A stretch of DNA of 64,000 bases, from contig NZ_WMBA01000016.1 in the NCBI RefSeq assembly GCF_009707865.1, positions 54,702 to 118,701 of the forward strand. Direction: 5' to 3'. The notes under the pieces are model-generated. The model was not told the origin of the DNA. It saw nothing but the letters and a program-made list of their open reading frames with translations, and ran no database searches. The first letter of the stretch is position 1. Each line of letters opens with the position of its first letter. A program made the translations under genes and the position numbers. This document shows, one piece after another, positions 53,614 to 61,781 of the stretch. The DNA is from Amycolatopsis pithecellobii (GTDB lineage: Bacteria; Actinomycetota; Actinomycetes; Mycobacteriales; Pseudonocardiaceae).

Positions 53614-54755
53614 GGCCACAGCCTTTGTGTCCCGTCGGCGTTCCACTGGAGGAACTGGACCTTGTCCGACAACACCGCCTGGCCGTCCTTCATGCTGTAG
53701 GTGTTACCGGACACGGATGGGAAGCTCGGCAACGCCGACAGGGCCTGCGCGAGTGCCGCACGATCGGCTTTCCCGGCGCGTTTGAGGCCTTCGGCGAGGA
53801 ACCACACGGCGTTGTAACCCTGTGCGGCGAACAGGTCGGGGTCCACTCCGTGCGCGTTCCGGTACAGCTTCACGAACGTGCGGGTGCGGTCGTTGTCGGC
53901 CAGTGGCGTGAAGGGGATCGGGAAGAGCGTGCCGGCCATGGCGGGGCCACCGGCCTCGAAGATCGGCGGGGTGGCGACGCCGTAGCTGGACAGGATCCGC
54001 CCCTGATATCCGCGATCTCGCAACGCCTTCGTGAGCAACGCGGACTTCGACCCCAGCATGCTTTCCACCAGCACGTCCGGGGCCGCCGCCATGATCTGTG
54101 CCGCGACGGCGGAGAAATCCGTGTCCGCGGTGAAGGTGTCGATGCTCCGGACGATCGATACCTTGTTGCGCTGCAACGCCGACGTCCACACCTTCGAGTC
54201 GTCGACCTGGCCGCCGTTGTCCGCCGTGACCGCGACGACCGCGGTGCGTGGCCGGTACGCCGCGGCCACGGCATCGACCAGCTGGTCGTACATTCCGCCG
54301 GGGCTCGAAGGCAGGGCGATCGTGCGGTAGAGATACGGCGGCGCGGTCAGCCCCGGCAGCGTCGCACCCGTGACCACCGTGGGGACCTTTTCCCGCTGTA
54401 CCAACGGAGCCAGCGAACCGGCTTCGGTGGAGACGGTGCAGCAGATGGTGGCGACGTCGCCCTCGGAGGCGAACCCGCGGAACTGCGCGATCGCCTTGGC
54501 GGCGTCCCCTGTCGAATCGTCCGAGGTCAGCTCCAGTTTCTTACCGGCGCCGAGGAAACCGGAAGAGTTGATCTCGTCGACGGCCACCCGGGCGCCGCGG
54601 TCGACGGGGACGCCGGCGAACGCGGCGGCGCCCGTGAGCGGGTTCGTCAGCCCGATGTGGATGACGTCGCCGCCGCCCGCCGCGTTCGTGCCGGTGCATC
54701 CGGCCAGCGCCAGGGCGACGCAGGCCAGCGTCGCGAACAATCGCCCATGCTTCAC
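53610..54755 (-). CDS. ABC amino-acid/aromatic-type solute-binding lipoprotein
   Basis: A 381-residue Peripla_BP_6-type receptor. Signal with lipobox LALAGC; mature IHIGLTNPLTGAAAFAGVPVDRGARVAVDEIN, TSDDSTGDAAKAIAQFRGF, and GYNAVWFLAEGLKRAG. It hands ligand to LivH/LivM. The ligand is not predictable; the neighbouring aldolase and dehydrogenase favour an organic acid. Confidence 0.9.
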   Translation of the reverse strand: MKHGRLFATLACVALALAGCTGTNAAGGGDVIHIGLTNPLTGAAAFAGVPVDRGARVAVDEINSSGFLGAGKKLELTSDDSTGDAAKAIAQFRGFASEGDVATICCTVSTEAGSLAPLVQREKVPTVVTGATLPGLTAPPYLYRTIALPSSPGGMYDQLVDAVAAAYRPRTAVVAVTADNGGQVDDSKVWTSALQRNKVSIVRSIDTFTADTDFSAVAAQIMAAAPDVLVESMLGSKSALLTKALRDRGYQGRILSSYGVATPPIFEAGGPAMAGTLFPIPFTPLADNDRTRTFVKLYRNAHGVDPDLFAAQGYNAVWFLAEGLKRAGKADRAALAQALSALPSFPSVSGNTYSMKDGQAVLSDKVQFLQWNADGTQRLWP

Positions 54756-54787
54756 TGCTTTCTCCTTTGAACTCAGTGGGCAGCCGG

Positions 54788-55744
54788 TCAGTTGACCGGG
54801 TTGCGGGGAGGTTCGCCCAGCAGCACGCGGGCGACATCCGCGAACGCGCGGTGCACGGTTTCGCGGTAGGACTCGGCGGAGTAGTGCCCCGCGTGCGGGG
54901 TCAGGATGACATTGTCGAGTGCCAGGAGCTTCGAACCGGGTGACGCGGGTTCCTCGGCCAGCACGTCGAGGCCGGCGCCCGAGAGGTGCCCTTCGGCAAG
55001 GGCGGCGGCCAGCGCCTCCTCGTCGACGAGCCGCCCCCTCGCGACATTGACCACGATCGCACCGGGCTTCATCCCGGCGATGACCTCGGCGCTGACCAGG
55101 TTCTCCGTCTCGGCCGTGAGCGGGACATGGAGGGAGAGCACATCAGCGGTCCGCGCGAGTTCGGTGAATCCGACCGCGGGGAAGCCCGACTCGGTGATCA
55201 CCTCGCCCGCGACGAACGGGTCGTGCACGATGACCGACATGCCGAGCGCGCGGGCGCACTCGGCGACCCGGCGGCCGGTGCGGCCGAACCCGGCAATGCC
55301 GAGAACCAGCTGATCCAGCCGCCGCATGCCGCGCCCGCGCGCCAGGTAGTCCCATTCTCCGGCACGCACGGCGCGATCGAACTGCGGCAGTCGCCGCACC
55401 AGCGCCATGATCATCGCGAACGCATGCGCGGCCACTTCGGGCGCGTTCGCGTCCGGCACGTTCACCACCCGCACCCCGCGCCGGGTGGCGGCGGGCACGT
55501 CCACGGTGTCGACGCCGACGCCGAACCGTGCCACCACACGGCAGTGGGGGAGGGCGGCGAGCACCCGCTCGGTGATGGGCTCGCGAAGGACGAGCAGTCC
55601 GGCCGCATCGGCGCAGTTCTCGATCAGCGACTCCTCGGTGAGGCATGTGACCTCCCGGTAGCGCAGGCCGGCTTTCTCGAGCACCGCCACGTCCGCGGGT
55701 TCGACCGCCAGCAGCCCGTCGGTACGGATGACCAGATCGCTCAC
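54788..55744 (-). CDS. D-isomer-specific 2-hydroxyacid dehydrogenase
   Basis: A 318-residue NAD-dependent dehydrogenase: coenzyme motif VLGIAGFGRTGRRVAECA, catalytic Arg in VNVARGRLVDEEAL, Glu in GLDVLAEEP and His in LTPHAGHYS, all conserved. It interconverts a 2-hydroxyacid and a 2-oxoacid. It overlaps the aldolase gene by 4 bases and precedes the receptor gene by 32, so it belongs to the transport operon. Reduction of, or supply to, the aldolase product is plausible. Confidence 0.9.
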   Translation of the reverse strand: MSDLVIRTDGLLAVEPADVAVLEKAGLRYREVTCLTEESLIENCADAAGLLVLREPITERVLAALPHCRVVARFGVGVDTVDVPAATRRGVRVVNVPDANAPEVAAHAFAMIMALVRRLPQFDRAVRAGEWDYLARGRGMRRLDQLVLGIAGFGRTGRRVAECARALGMSVIVHDPFVAGEVITESGFPAVGFTELARTADVLSLHVPLTAETENLVSAEVIAGMKPGAIVVNVARGRLVDEEALAAALAEGHLSGAGLDVLAEEPASPGSKLLALDNVILTPHAGHYSAESYRETVHRAFADVARVLLGEPPRNPVN

Positions 55745-56529
55745 GCCGTCGCCGCCTTCACCGTCGCGAGCCTCCGCAGGGCGTCACTGGCCACAGTGGA
55801 CGCTGTGCTGCCCAGGAACAACAAGTCGCCGCCCAGCAGGAACAAGCGAACTCCCGCGCCGGCCCACCGCTCCACCTGTGCGCTGTCGAGGCAGAAGATC
55901 CCGGTCAGCACGCCGGCCGCGGTGGCGGCGCCGATGATTCGCTCGACCGCGGCACTGTGCGCGGGCGAACCACCCGGAACACCGAGCGACACAGCCAGAT
56001 CGCCGGGCCCGACGAAGACCACGTCGATGCCTTCGACAGCGGCGATCTCCTCGGCGTTGTCCACGCCACGTCGTGTCTCGACCTGGATGACCAACACGGT
56101 GTCGTCGTTGGCCGTCTCCAGGTAGCGGGGGAGCGCCGAGCCGTACGCCGATGCGCGTCCCGGTCCCGCGCCGCGGGTGCCGGCCGGTGGATACCGCACC
56201 GCCGCGACCGCCGCGGCGGCTTCCTCCGCTGTCTCCACCCGCGGGACGACGACGCCTCGGGCGCCGGAGTCGAGTGCGCGGCTGATCTCCGCGCCGACCC
56301 CGGAGACCCGCACCAGGCTCGGCACGCGGGACACGTCGCACGCGCGGATCAGCGACTCGATCTCCGCAGGGCCGAGCGCTGCGTGTTCGGCGTCGATACA
56401 CACAGCTTCGAACCCTTGTGTGGCAAGGATTTCCACACTTGCAGCGTGACCGACGCTGACGAAGGTGCCCAGTACGGGACCTTCCAGTAGCCGGTTACGG
56501 AGCGAGGGCCTGTCAGAGGGGTAGGACAC
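55741..56529 (-). CDS. HpcH/HpaI-family class II aldolase
   Basis: A 262-residue metal-dependent aldolase: GTFVSVGHAASVEILATQGFEAVCIDAEH, VPRVETAEEA, VIQVETRRGVDNAEEI with metal Glu, and VFVGPGDLAVSLG with metal Asp. Such enzymes split 4-hydroxy-2-oxoacids to pyruvate or glyoxylate plus an aldehyde or ketone. GTG at 56529 is taken as start. It heads the eight-gene operon and diverges from the FCD-type GntR gene. Confidence 0.9.
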   Translation of the reverse strand: MSYPSDRPSLRNRLLEGPVLGTFVSVGHAASVEILATQGFEAVCIDAEHAALGPAEIESLIRACDVSRVPSLVRVSGVGAEISRALDSGARGVVVPRVETAEEAAAAVAAVRYPPAGTRGAGPGRASAYGSALPRYLETANDDTVLVIQVETRRGVDNAEEIAAVEGIDVVFVGPGDLAVSLGVPGGSPAHSAAVERIIGAATAAGVLTGIFCLDSAQVERWAGAGVRLFLLGGDLLFLGSTASTVASDALRRLATVKAATA

Positions 56530-56570
56530 CAGCGGCCTCCAGATCTTTGAGCGAGTACGACCGGCGGCAA

Positions 56571-56620
56571 ACTGTCGACAGTCGCCAATGGTCGGGTATG
56601 CTATAAGGAGTGTCGACAGT
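56571..56620. promoter_or_regulatory. paired TGTCGACA operators
   Basis: ACTGTCGACAGT (56571-56582, perfect palindrome) and AGTGTCGACAGT (56609-56620) flank a TATGCTATAAG stretch (about 56597-56607) that may be the -10 region. They are 38 bases apart in the divergent gap between the aldolase and GntR genes, consistent with control of both by the GntR protein. Confidence 0.7.
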
Positions 56621-56641
56621 CGTCAATACTGGGAGAAGCCG

Positions 56642-57298
56642 ATGACGATCCAGGCCGTACGAGCCGGCAGTCTCGTCGAGACCGTGCGGGAACAGCTGCG
56701 GCACGCGATCCTCTCGGGAGAGCTGCCTCCCGGTGAGGCTGTGCGCGACTCGGTGCTGGCGGCCCGGATGGAGGTGAGCCGGGCCCCGGTGCGGGAGGCG
56801 CTGCGGGCGCTCGAACAGTCCGGCCTCGTGGTGAAAAAACCGAACAGGTCCTATGCGGTGGCGAGCTTCACCGCCCGGGACCTGGTCGATCTCGCGGGCG
56901 TGCGCATCGCACTCGAGGGGCTGGCGAGCCGGCTGGCCGTCGGGGCGAACGCGGGGTCCGGTGGGATGGCGGAAGCGCTTTCCCGGCTCCGGGACGCGGT
57001 CGACGCGGATGACCCGGTGGCCATGGTCTCAGCCGACCGGGAGTTCCACGAAGCACTCGTCACCGCCTCGGGCAACCAGCGGCTGATGACCAGCTATGCG
57101 CAGATCTGCGACCAGATCGAGCTGGCCTTGCACGCGACCAACGCGCTGAAACGCGGTCGCGAGGGCCTGGTCGAGCGGCACGAGGAGCTGTTCGCGGAGT
57201 ACCAGGCCGCCCTCGCCCGGCGCGACGTCAGCATTCTGCTGAGCCTGCTGGAAGGCCACGTCGCCGGCGGCTTGGGCGTGCCCCCGTTGGAGTTGTGA
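56642..57298 (+). CDS. GntR-family FCD-type regulator
   Basis: A 218-residue regulator: winged HTH (about 12-75, LRHAILSGELPPGEAV, SVLAARMEVSRAPVREALRALEQSGLV) and FCD domain with metal-type residues in DREFHEALV and VERHEELF. It follows GGGAGAAG. It likely represses the divergent aldolase/Liv operon and itself through the two TGTCGACA sites, released by an organic acid. Confidence 0.91.
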   Translation: MTIQAVRAGSLVETVREQLRHAILSGELPPGEAVRDSVLAARMEVSRAPVREALRALEQSGLVVKKPNRSYAVASFTARDLVDLAGVRIALEGLASRLAVGANAGSGGMAEALSRLRDAVDADDPVAMVSADREFHEALVTASGNQRLMTSYAQICDQIELALHATNALKRGREGLVERHEELFAEYQAALARRDVSILLSLLEGHVAGGLGVPPLEL

Positions 57299-57351
57299 GC
57301 CGCCGGTCGCCCGAGAGCAGCTGGGAGCGCGGTCGTGCGCTGGATGCCGCT

Positions 57352-57561
57352 TCAGCTCCCGGCCTGCGTCTGTCCTGATAGGACAGTCGTGGAGAGGGTG
57401 CGCAGATCGTCGAACGCTCGCTGCAGGGTGCGCTCGTTGACACCGGCCCGGACGGCGATCTCCGCCGCCGTGGTCTGGTCGAACCCTCGTTCAAACGCGC
57501 CGAGGAGATCTGGTTGCCCCGCCACGACACGAAACACGGAAAGAAGATCAGCCATGCCCAT
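57352..57561 (-). pseudogene. TetR HTH remnant
   Basis: The minus strand encodes GAFERGFDQTTAAEIAVRAG followed by VNERTL, a TetR-type HTH, but it breaks off after QRAFDDL where the FRHF(P/A)xK helix should follow; the effector domain is absent. Only about 69 residues are open. The rest of the gap 57299-57708 shows nothing I recognise. Confidence 0.55.
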
Positions 57562-57708
57562 CGACGACTTGCACCCGTCGCGATACCGAAATCGGCATGA
57601 GCTTCTTCGGACCCGACCTCGCAGAGGCGCTCACCGCCCAAGTCGAGAACCGCCCACCGAATTTCGCCGAACCGCTTCCCTGGTAAGGCGGCCGGGTGGC
57701 GAGGAGCT

Positions 57709-58380
57709 TCAGATCTGCGCCTGGCCGCCGTCGACGAAGAATTCGACGCCGTTGACGAAGCTCGACTGGTCGGTGGCCAGGAAGATCGCGGCATTGGCGA
57801 TCTCGGCCGGATCGGCGACCCGGTCGAGTGGTACTTCCGCGGCCTGCGCGTCGAGCAGTGCCTGTTCCTGCCCGGCGGGGGCCAGGCCGAGCAGGCCGGG
57901 CGTGTTCGTCGGTCCTGGGCTCAACACGTTGACCCGGACCCCGCTCGCCCCGAGTTCGATGATCCAGGACCGTGCGAGGTTGCGGATTGCTGCTTTGGTT
58001 GCCGAGTAGACGCCGAGTCCCGGTCCTGGTCGCAGCGAGGTGGTCGAGCCGGTCAGGATCACCGAGGCATCTTCGGCCAGTAGCGGTAATGCGTTCTGCA
58101 CGGTGAACAGCACCCCTTTCACGTTGGTGTCGAAGGTCTTGTCGAACGCCTCCTCGGTCACCTCGGCCAGTGGACCGGCCACTCCACCGCCGGCGTTGGC
58201 GACCAGTACGTCGATCCGGGCCTTGCGCTGCTGAATCGTCCGGTAGAGCGCATCCAGGTCCGCGAGGTCGGACGAGTCGGTCCGGATGCCCTCGCCATTC
58301 GGGCCGAGCTCGCGGACCGCCGCGTCCAGTTCGGCCTGCCGTCGTCCGGTGATGAACACGTAGGCGCCCTCGGCAAGGGC
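57709..58380 (-). pseudogene. SDR gene lacking its 5' end
   Basis: A C-terminal SDR of about 220 residues: YVFITGRRQAELDAAV, VANAGGG, SVILTGSTTS, YSATKAA and GVEFFVDGGQAQI. The catalytic Ser, Tyr and Lys are present but the first 30-35 residues with the TGxxxGIG coenzyme loop are missing. At about 58365-58385 the frame changes to antisense of the TetR-like gene. No start or promoter remains. It resembles the intact SDR at 41863. Confidence 0.8.
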
Positions 58381-58851
58381 AGCCTGTACGGCGCCTTCGG
58401 CGACAAACACCAGCTGTTCCTGCGGGTGTTCGAGGGCTACTGCGCCGACATCAGCGAACAGGTCGAGCAGGCCCTGGCCGGCCCGGATGCCGAGGCGTTC
58501 GAGCGGCTGCGCGCACACGTGCGCGCCGTGGCTGCCGACACCGCGGCGGACGTCGAGCATCGCGGTTGCCTGCTGGCCAGGGGCACCTCGGAACTCGCCG
58601 GCCAGGACCCGGCCGTGGCCGCCCACGCCCTGCGCACCTTCGAATTCCTCGAAGATCTTTTCGTGGCGTGTCTGGAAAAGGCGCAGCGGCACGGCGACAT
58701 CGACCCGGAGGCCGACCCGCGCGCACTGGCCGGCTTGCTGCTGGCGGTCCTGCGTGGGATCGAGGCACTGGGCAAGGCCGATAAGAGCGAGGCCTCGTTG
58801 CGCAGCATCGCCGAGACCGCGTTGGCCGTTCTCCCGCGCCCGGCGCCGTAA
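58372..58851 (+). pseudogene. TetR gene lacking its 5' end
   Basis: Beginning at 58372 the plus strand reads GKGSLYGAFGDKHQLFLRVF then the TetR effector domain (LLARGTSELAGQDPAVAAHAL, GLLLAVLRGIEALGKADKS) to the stop at 58851. The first helices and most of the HTH are missing. The gene begins exactly where the divergent SDR ends, so one event removed both 5' ends and the promoter between. A GTG at 58426 would give only an effector fragment. Confidence 0.8.
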
Positions 58852-58932
58852 ATATGCCACGAAACCGAGGCCGATCGTGGCTGACATCGGAGTGCGCCGC
58901 TTGTCTCGTCGAACGCCTCGTAAGGTGTGCCC

Positions 58933-59547
58933 ATGGCGGAGCGCACCGAGCAGCCGACGCGGCGTGAGCGGCTGCTGGCCGCGGGCCGGGAGGCCTTCGG
59001 CCGGCAGCCGTACGACGAGGTCTCGCTGACCGACATCGCCAAGCGTGCCGGAGTCGCGCACGGGCTGCCGTTCCACTACTTCTCCAACAAGCGTGGCTTC
59101 TTCATCGAGGTCGTGCGGTCGATCGCGGGCGAGATGCGCATAGTGCACTCCGGTACGAAAGACCTGCCTCCCGCCGCCGCCGTGAGGGAGGCGCTGGACC
59201 GCCACATTGACTACTTCGAGATGCGCCCGCACACGTTGCTGGGTCCGATGCGCAGCGCGCTGGTGGCCGACCCGCGGGTCCGTGAGGTCTTCGACGCGGC
59301 CCGCTGGGACGGCGCACGTTCGGTGCTGCGGATGATCGGGCTGGACGATCCTTCGCCCGCCGTCGAGCTCGTCGTGCGTGCCTGGCAGGCATTTCACGAC
59401 GATCTTGTGTCACGCTGGCTCGTCGATCGGAAATTCCCGCGGGAGCGGATCGTCGAGATGCTGTTCAGCTCGCTGGACTCGGCGCTCGAATCGGCGACGA
59501 TCCTGGATCCGGAAACCCGGATCGACCTCACCGTCCTTCGCGACTGA
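58933..59547 (+). CDS. TetR-family regulator
   Basis: A 204-residue TetR protein: REAFGRQPYDEVSLTDIAKRAGVAHGLPFHYFSNKRGFF HTH and a helical C-terminal domain with HIDYFEMRPHTLL and VVRAWQAFHDDLVSRWL. ATG at 58933 is preferred over a GTG two codons earlier. It is convergent with the flavoprotein hydroxylase gene, 7 bases apart. The paired operators at 61654-61701 before the divergent hydroxylase genes are likely targets. Confidence 0.88.
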   Translation: MAERTEQPTRRERLLAAGREAFGRQPYDEVSLTDIAKRAGVAHGLPFHYFSNKRGFFIEVVRSIAGEMRIVHSGTKDLPPAAAVREALDRHIDYFEMRPHTLLGPMRSALVADPRVREVFDAARWDGARSVLRMIGLDDPSPAVELVVRAWQAFHDDLVSRWLVDRKFPRERIVEMLFSSLDSALESATILDPETRIDLTVLRD

Positions 59548-59554
59548 GAAACGG

Positions 59555-61237
59555 TCAGCTGCGGTGCAGGATCGTCCGCATGGCCGCGGCCAGCTCGCCC
59601 ACCGGGTCGTCGGGTTCGCCGAGTGCCCGGTAACCGACGTGCGAATCAGGGCGCACCAGGACCGCCCCCGCGGGCGGGATTTCCAGCACCTCGAGATCCC
59701 GCGGGTCATCGGGACACAGATCGCCTCCTTCGCCCAGCTCGTAAGCCTCGATGGGCACGTTGAGCCGCGCGCTGACTTGCTTCGCCGCCGTCGCCCAGCC
59801 GGTGCCCGGCCCGCGGCTCAGCAGCACGAAGCCGTGGCCGGTCAAATCCACTGTGGACAGCCGGCCCGCGCCGCCGGTGAGCCACACGTGCGGCAGGCGC
59901 GCCCCTGGGTGCGAGGTCGGGTGGTAACGCTCCACTCCGGACTCGACGGCGGTCGTCCCGTCCGGCACGACCGCCCGGCTGGTGTAGATCCGGCCGAACT
60001 GCTGCCCTTGCGAGTGGATTTGTTCGCGCTGCGCGGGAATCGCCTCGGCGAAGCGGCGGCGGGCCTGCTCGCCGGACGGCAGTTCGATGTCGGAGAGGAC
60101 GCTGGGATCGGACGTCAGCCAGCCGGTATCCTGCATCCGCTCGGTGTTGAGCATGACCTGCCGGGAGTTGTACTCGGCCACGGGCTTGCGCTCGGCTTCG
60201 TAGGTGTCGAGCAGTTCTTCCCCGGCTTCGCCACGTACGACCGCGGCGATCTTCCATGCCAGGTTCGCCGAATCCTGGATCCCGCTGTTCATACCGAAGC
60301 CACCGTGCGGCGGGAACCGGTGGGCCGCGTCGCCGACGAGCAGGATGCGCCCCCTCCGCCACCGCCGCGCGACGGCCTGCTCGTGGCGCCAGCGCAGCAC
60401 GTTGAGCAACTCGATGTCCAGGTCCGGGGCGCCGGCCGCCTCCCGGATCAGCCGGGTGCACAAGTCCTTGCCGAAGTGATCGTCGGGGCGGTCCGGGTCG
60501 CCTTCGAAGTTGAAGATCCACCTGCCCTCGGTATCCACGGGCCAGAAGGCGCCCTGGACATCCGGGTTGACGATCCACCAGAGGAGGTAGGGGCGGCCCG
60601 CGGTGATCTCGTCGAGGTCGGCCCGGAAGTAGACGTTGACCGATTCGCCGTATGGTTGGTCGGCTACTTCCCCGAACTCATGGCGTTCCCGCGTGCGGCT
60701 CCGTGCTCCGTCCGCGGCGATCACGTAACGAGCCCGGACGGTGACCGGGGAACCGGAGGCGGGTTCGAGCACCACAGTGGCCCCGCCTTCGTCCTGCTCG
60801 ATCGCGCTCACGGTGGTGGACATCCGGATCTCGACGGACGGCGCATGCCGGGCGGCATCGAGGAGGATCGGCTCGATCCGGTCCTGTGGGGCGAACAGTG
60901 GAGCTTCCGGGCTCTGCCCGGCGAACTCGGCCATCTTCTCGGCATCCTCGGCGAAATGGAGCGTCCCGAGCTCTATCCCGGTCAGCCGGGTGAGCCAGGC
61001 GACCGCGAGGGTGCGCTCCAGCGGGAGGCCGACCGCACGGGCATTTTCGGCGATACCCCACTGGCGAAAGAGTTCCATGGTGCGGGCGTGCACGCCGACG
61101 GCCTTCGGATGGTGAGCGAGACCGGCGTGCCGTTCGACGAGCAGCGTGCGCACGCCGGCCCTGCCGAGCTGCAGGGCGGTGGACAGGCCGACCGGGCCCG
61201 CCCCGACGATCAGGGCGTCGATGTCCGGGGATTTCAC
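59555..61237 (-). CDS. FAD-dependent aromatic hydroxylase, copy 1
   Basis: A 560-residue class A flavoprotein monooxygenase (PheA/TfdB/MhpA type): ALIVGAGPVGLSTALQLGRAG dinucleotide loop, the DG motif VIAADGARS, and LLVGDAAHRFPPHGGFGMNSGIQD; a C-terminal thioredoxin-like domain follows (VEIPPAGAVLVRPDSHVGYRA). It hydroxylates phenolic rings with NAD(P)H and O2. GTG at 61237 follows GAAGGG and lies 4 bases after the EthD stop; GTG at 61249 is the alternative. It forms an operon with the EthD gene. Confidence 0.9.
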   Translation of the reverse strand: MKSPDIDALIVGAGPVGLSTALQLGRAGVRTLLVERHAGLAHHPKAVGVHARTMELFRQWGIAENARAVGLPLERTLAVAWLTRLTGIELGTLHFAEDAEKMAEFAGQSPEAPLFAPQDRIEPILLDAARHAPSVEIRMSTTVSAIEQDEGGATVVLEPASGSPVTVRARYVIAADGARSRTRERHEFGEVADQPYGESVNVYFRADLDEITAGRPYLLWWIVNPDVQGAFWPVDTEGRWIFNFEGDPDRPDDHFGKDLCTRLIREAAGAPDLDIELLNVLRWRHEQAVARRWRRGRILLVGDAAHRFPPHGGFGMNSGIQDSANLAWKIAAVVRGEAGEELLDTYEAERKPVAEYNSRQVMLNTERMQDTGWLTSDPSVLSDIELPSGEQARRRFAEAIPAQREQIHSQGQQFGRIYTSRAVVPDGTTAVESGVERYHPTSHPGARLPHVWLTGGAGRLSTVDLTGHGFVLLSRGPGTGWATAAKQVSARLNVPIEAYELGEGGDLCPDDPRDLEVLEIPPAGAVLVRPDSHVGYRALGEPDDPVGELAAAMRTILHRS

Positions 61238-61241
61238 CTGA

Positions 61242-61628
61242 TCACGCACCCTTCGTCTTGTCGAGTACGACGTTCTCCTCGGTGACCCACGCGAGCACAC
61301 TGGGCATGTCCACGATCCGTGCTTCGTCTTCGTGAAGTTCCTTGAGCGCAGCCAATCCCTCCGGGGAACTGAATGCCGCGGCAAGGCTTTCCGCACTGTC
61401 GAACCACAATTCGGTGATGGCGTCGTAATCGCCGTTGCTCCACCCGCGCTCCTCGACGAAGCGGGCGATCGCTTCGCTGCCACCCCGGTAGCTCTGCACG
61501 TACCGGCCAACGTTCAGGGTGGTGGCGAGCCGGGTCACCAACCGAGCGTGTGTCGTCCGCCAGTGTTCGTTGAACTCCCCGAGGGAAACACCGGGCTTCC
61601 GTTTGCAGATCACGACCACCTTGACCAT
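61242..61628 (-). CDS. EthD-domain protein, distant copy
   Basis: A 128-residue EthD-like protein: MVKVVVICKRKPGVSLGEFNEHWRTTHARLV, GDYDAITELWFDSAESLAAAF and DEARIVDMPSVLAWVTEE. It is more divergent than the two copies at 21470 and 39618. It is encoded just ahead of hydroxylase copy 1 and divergent from copy 2, so it likely handles a quinone or muconate-like intermediate; this is inference. Confidence 0.82.
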   Translation of the reverse strand: MVKVVVICKRKPGVSLGEFNEHWRTTHARLVTRLATTLNVGRYVQSYRGGSEAIARFVEERGWSNGDYDAITELWFDSAESLAAAFSSPEGLAALKELHEDEARIVDMPSVLAWVTEENVVLDKTKGA

Positions 61629-61653
61629 CCGGACCTCCTCGTCACGAGCTGGA

Positions 61654-61701
61654 TTGACTGGGAATCAACATAATGAGACAGGTGGGTTGACTTGAAGTCA
61701 A
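61654..61701. promoter_or_regulatory. paired TTGACTTNAAGTCAA-type operators
   Basis: TTGACTGGGAATCAA (61654-61668) and the perfect palindrome TTGACTTGAAGTCAA (61687-61701), 33 bases apart start to start, in the divergent gap between EthD and hydroxylase copy 2. Confidence 0.65.
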
Positions 61702-61781
61702 TGCCCTCGTAGCGTTCGGACGTCGCGCGGCCCGGGTTCGTCCGCCACGCGGATTTCCCTTCGACAATCCGGAGGATGACG

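Noticed and set aside
53625..54770. 381-codon open frame antisense to the Liv-type receptor
   Set aside because: It matches the receptor gene almost end to end in the opposite sense; composition is shadow-like.
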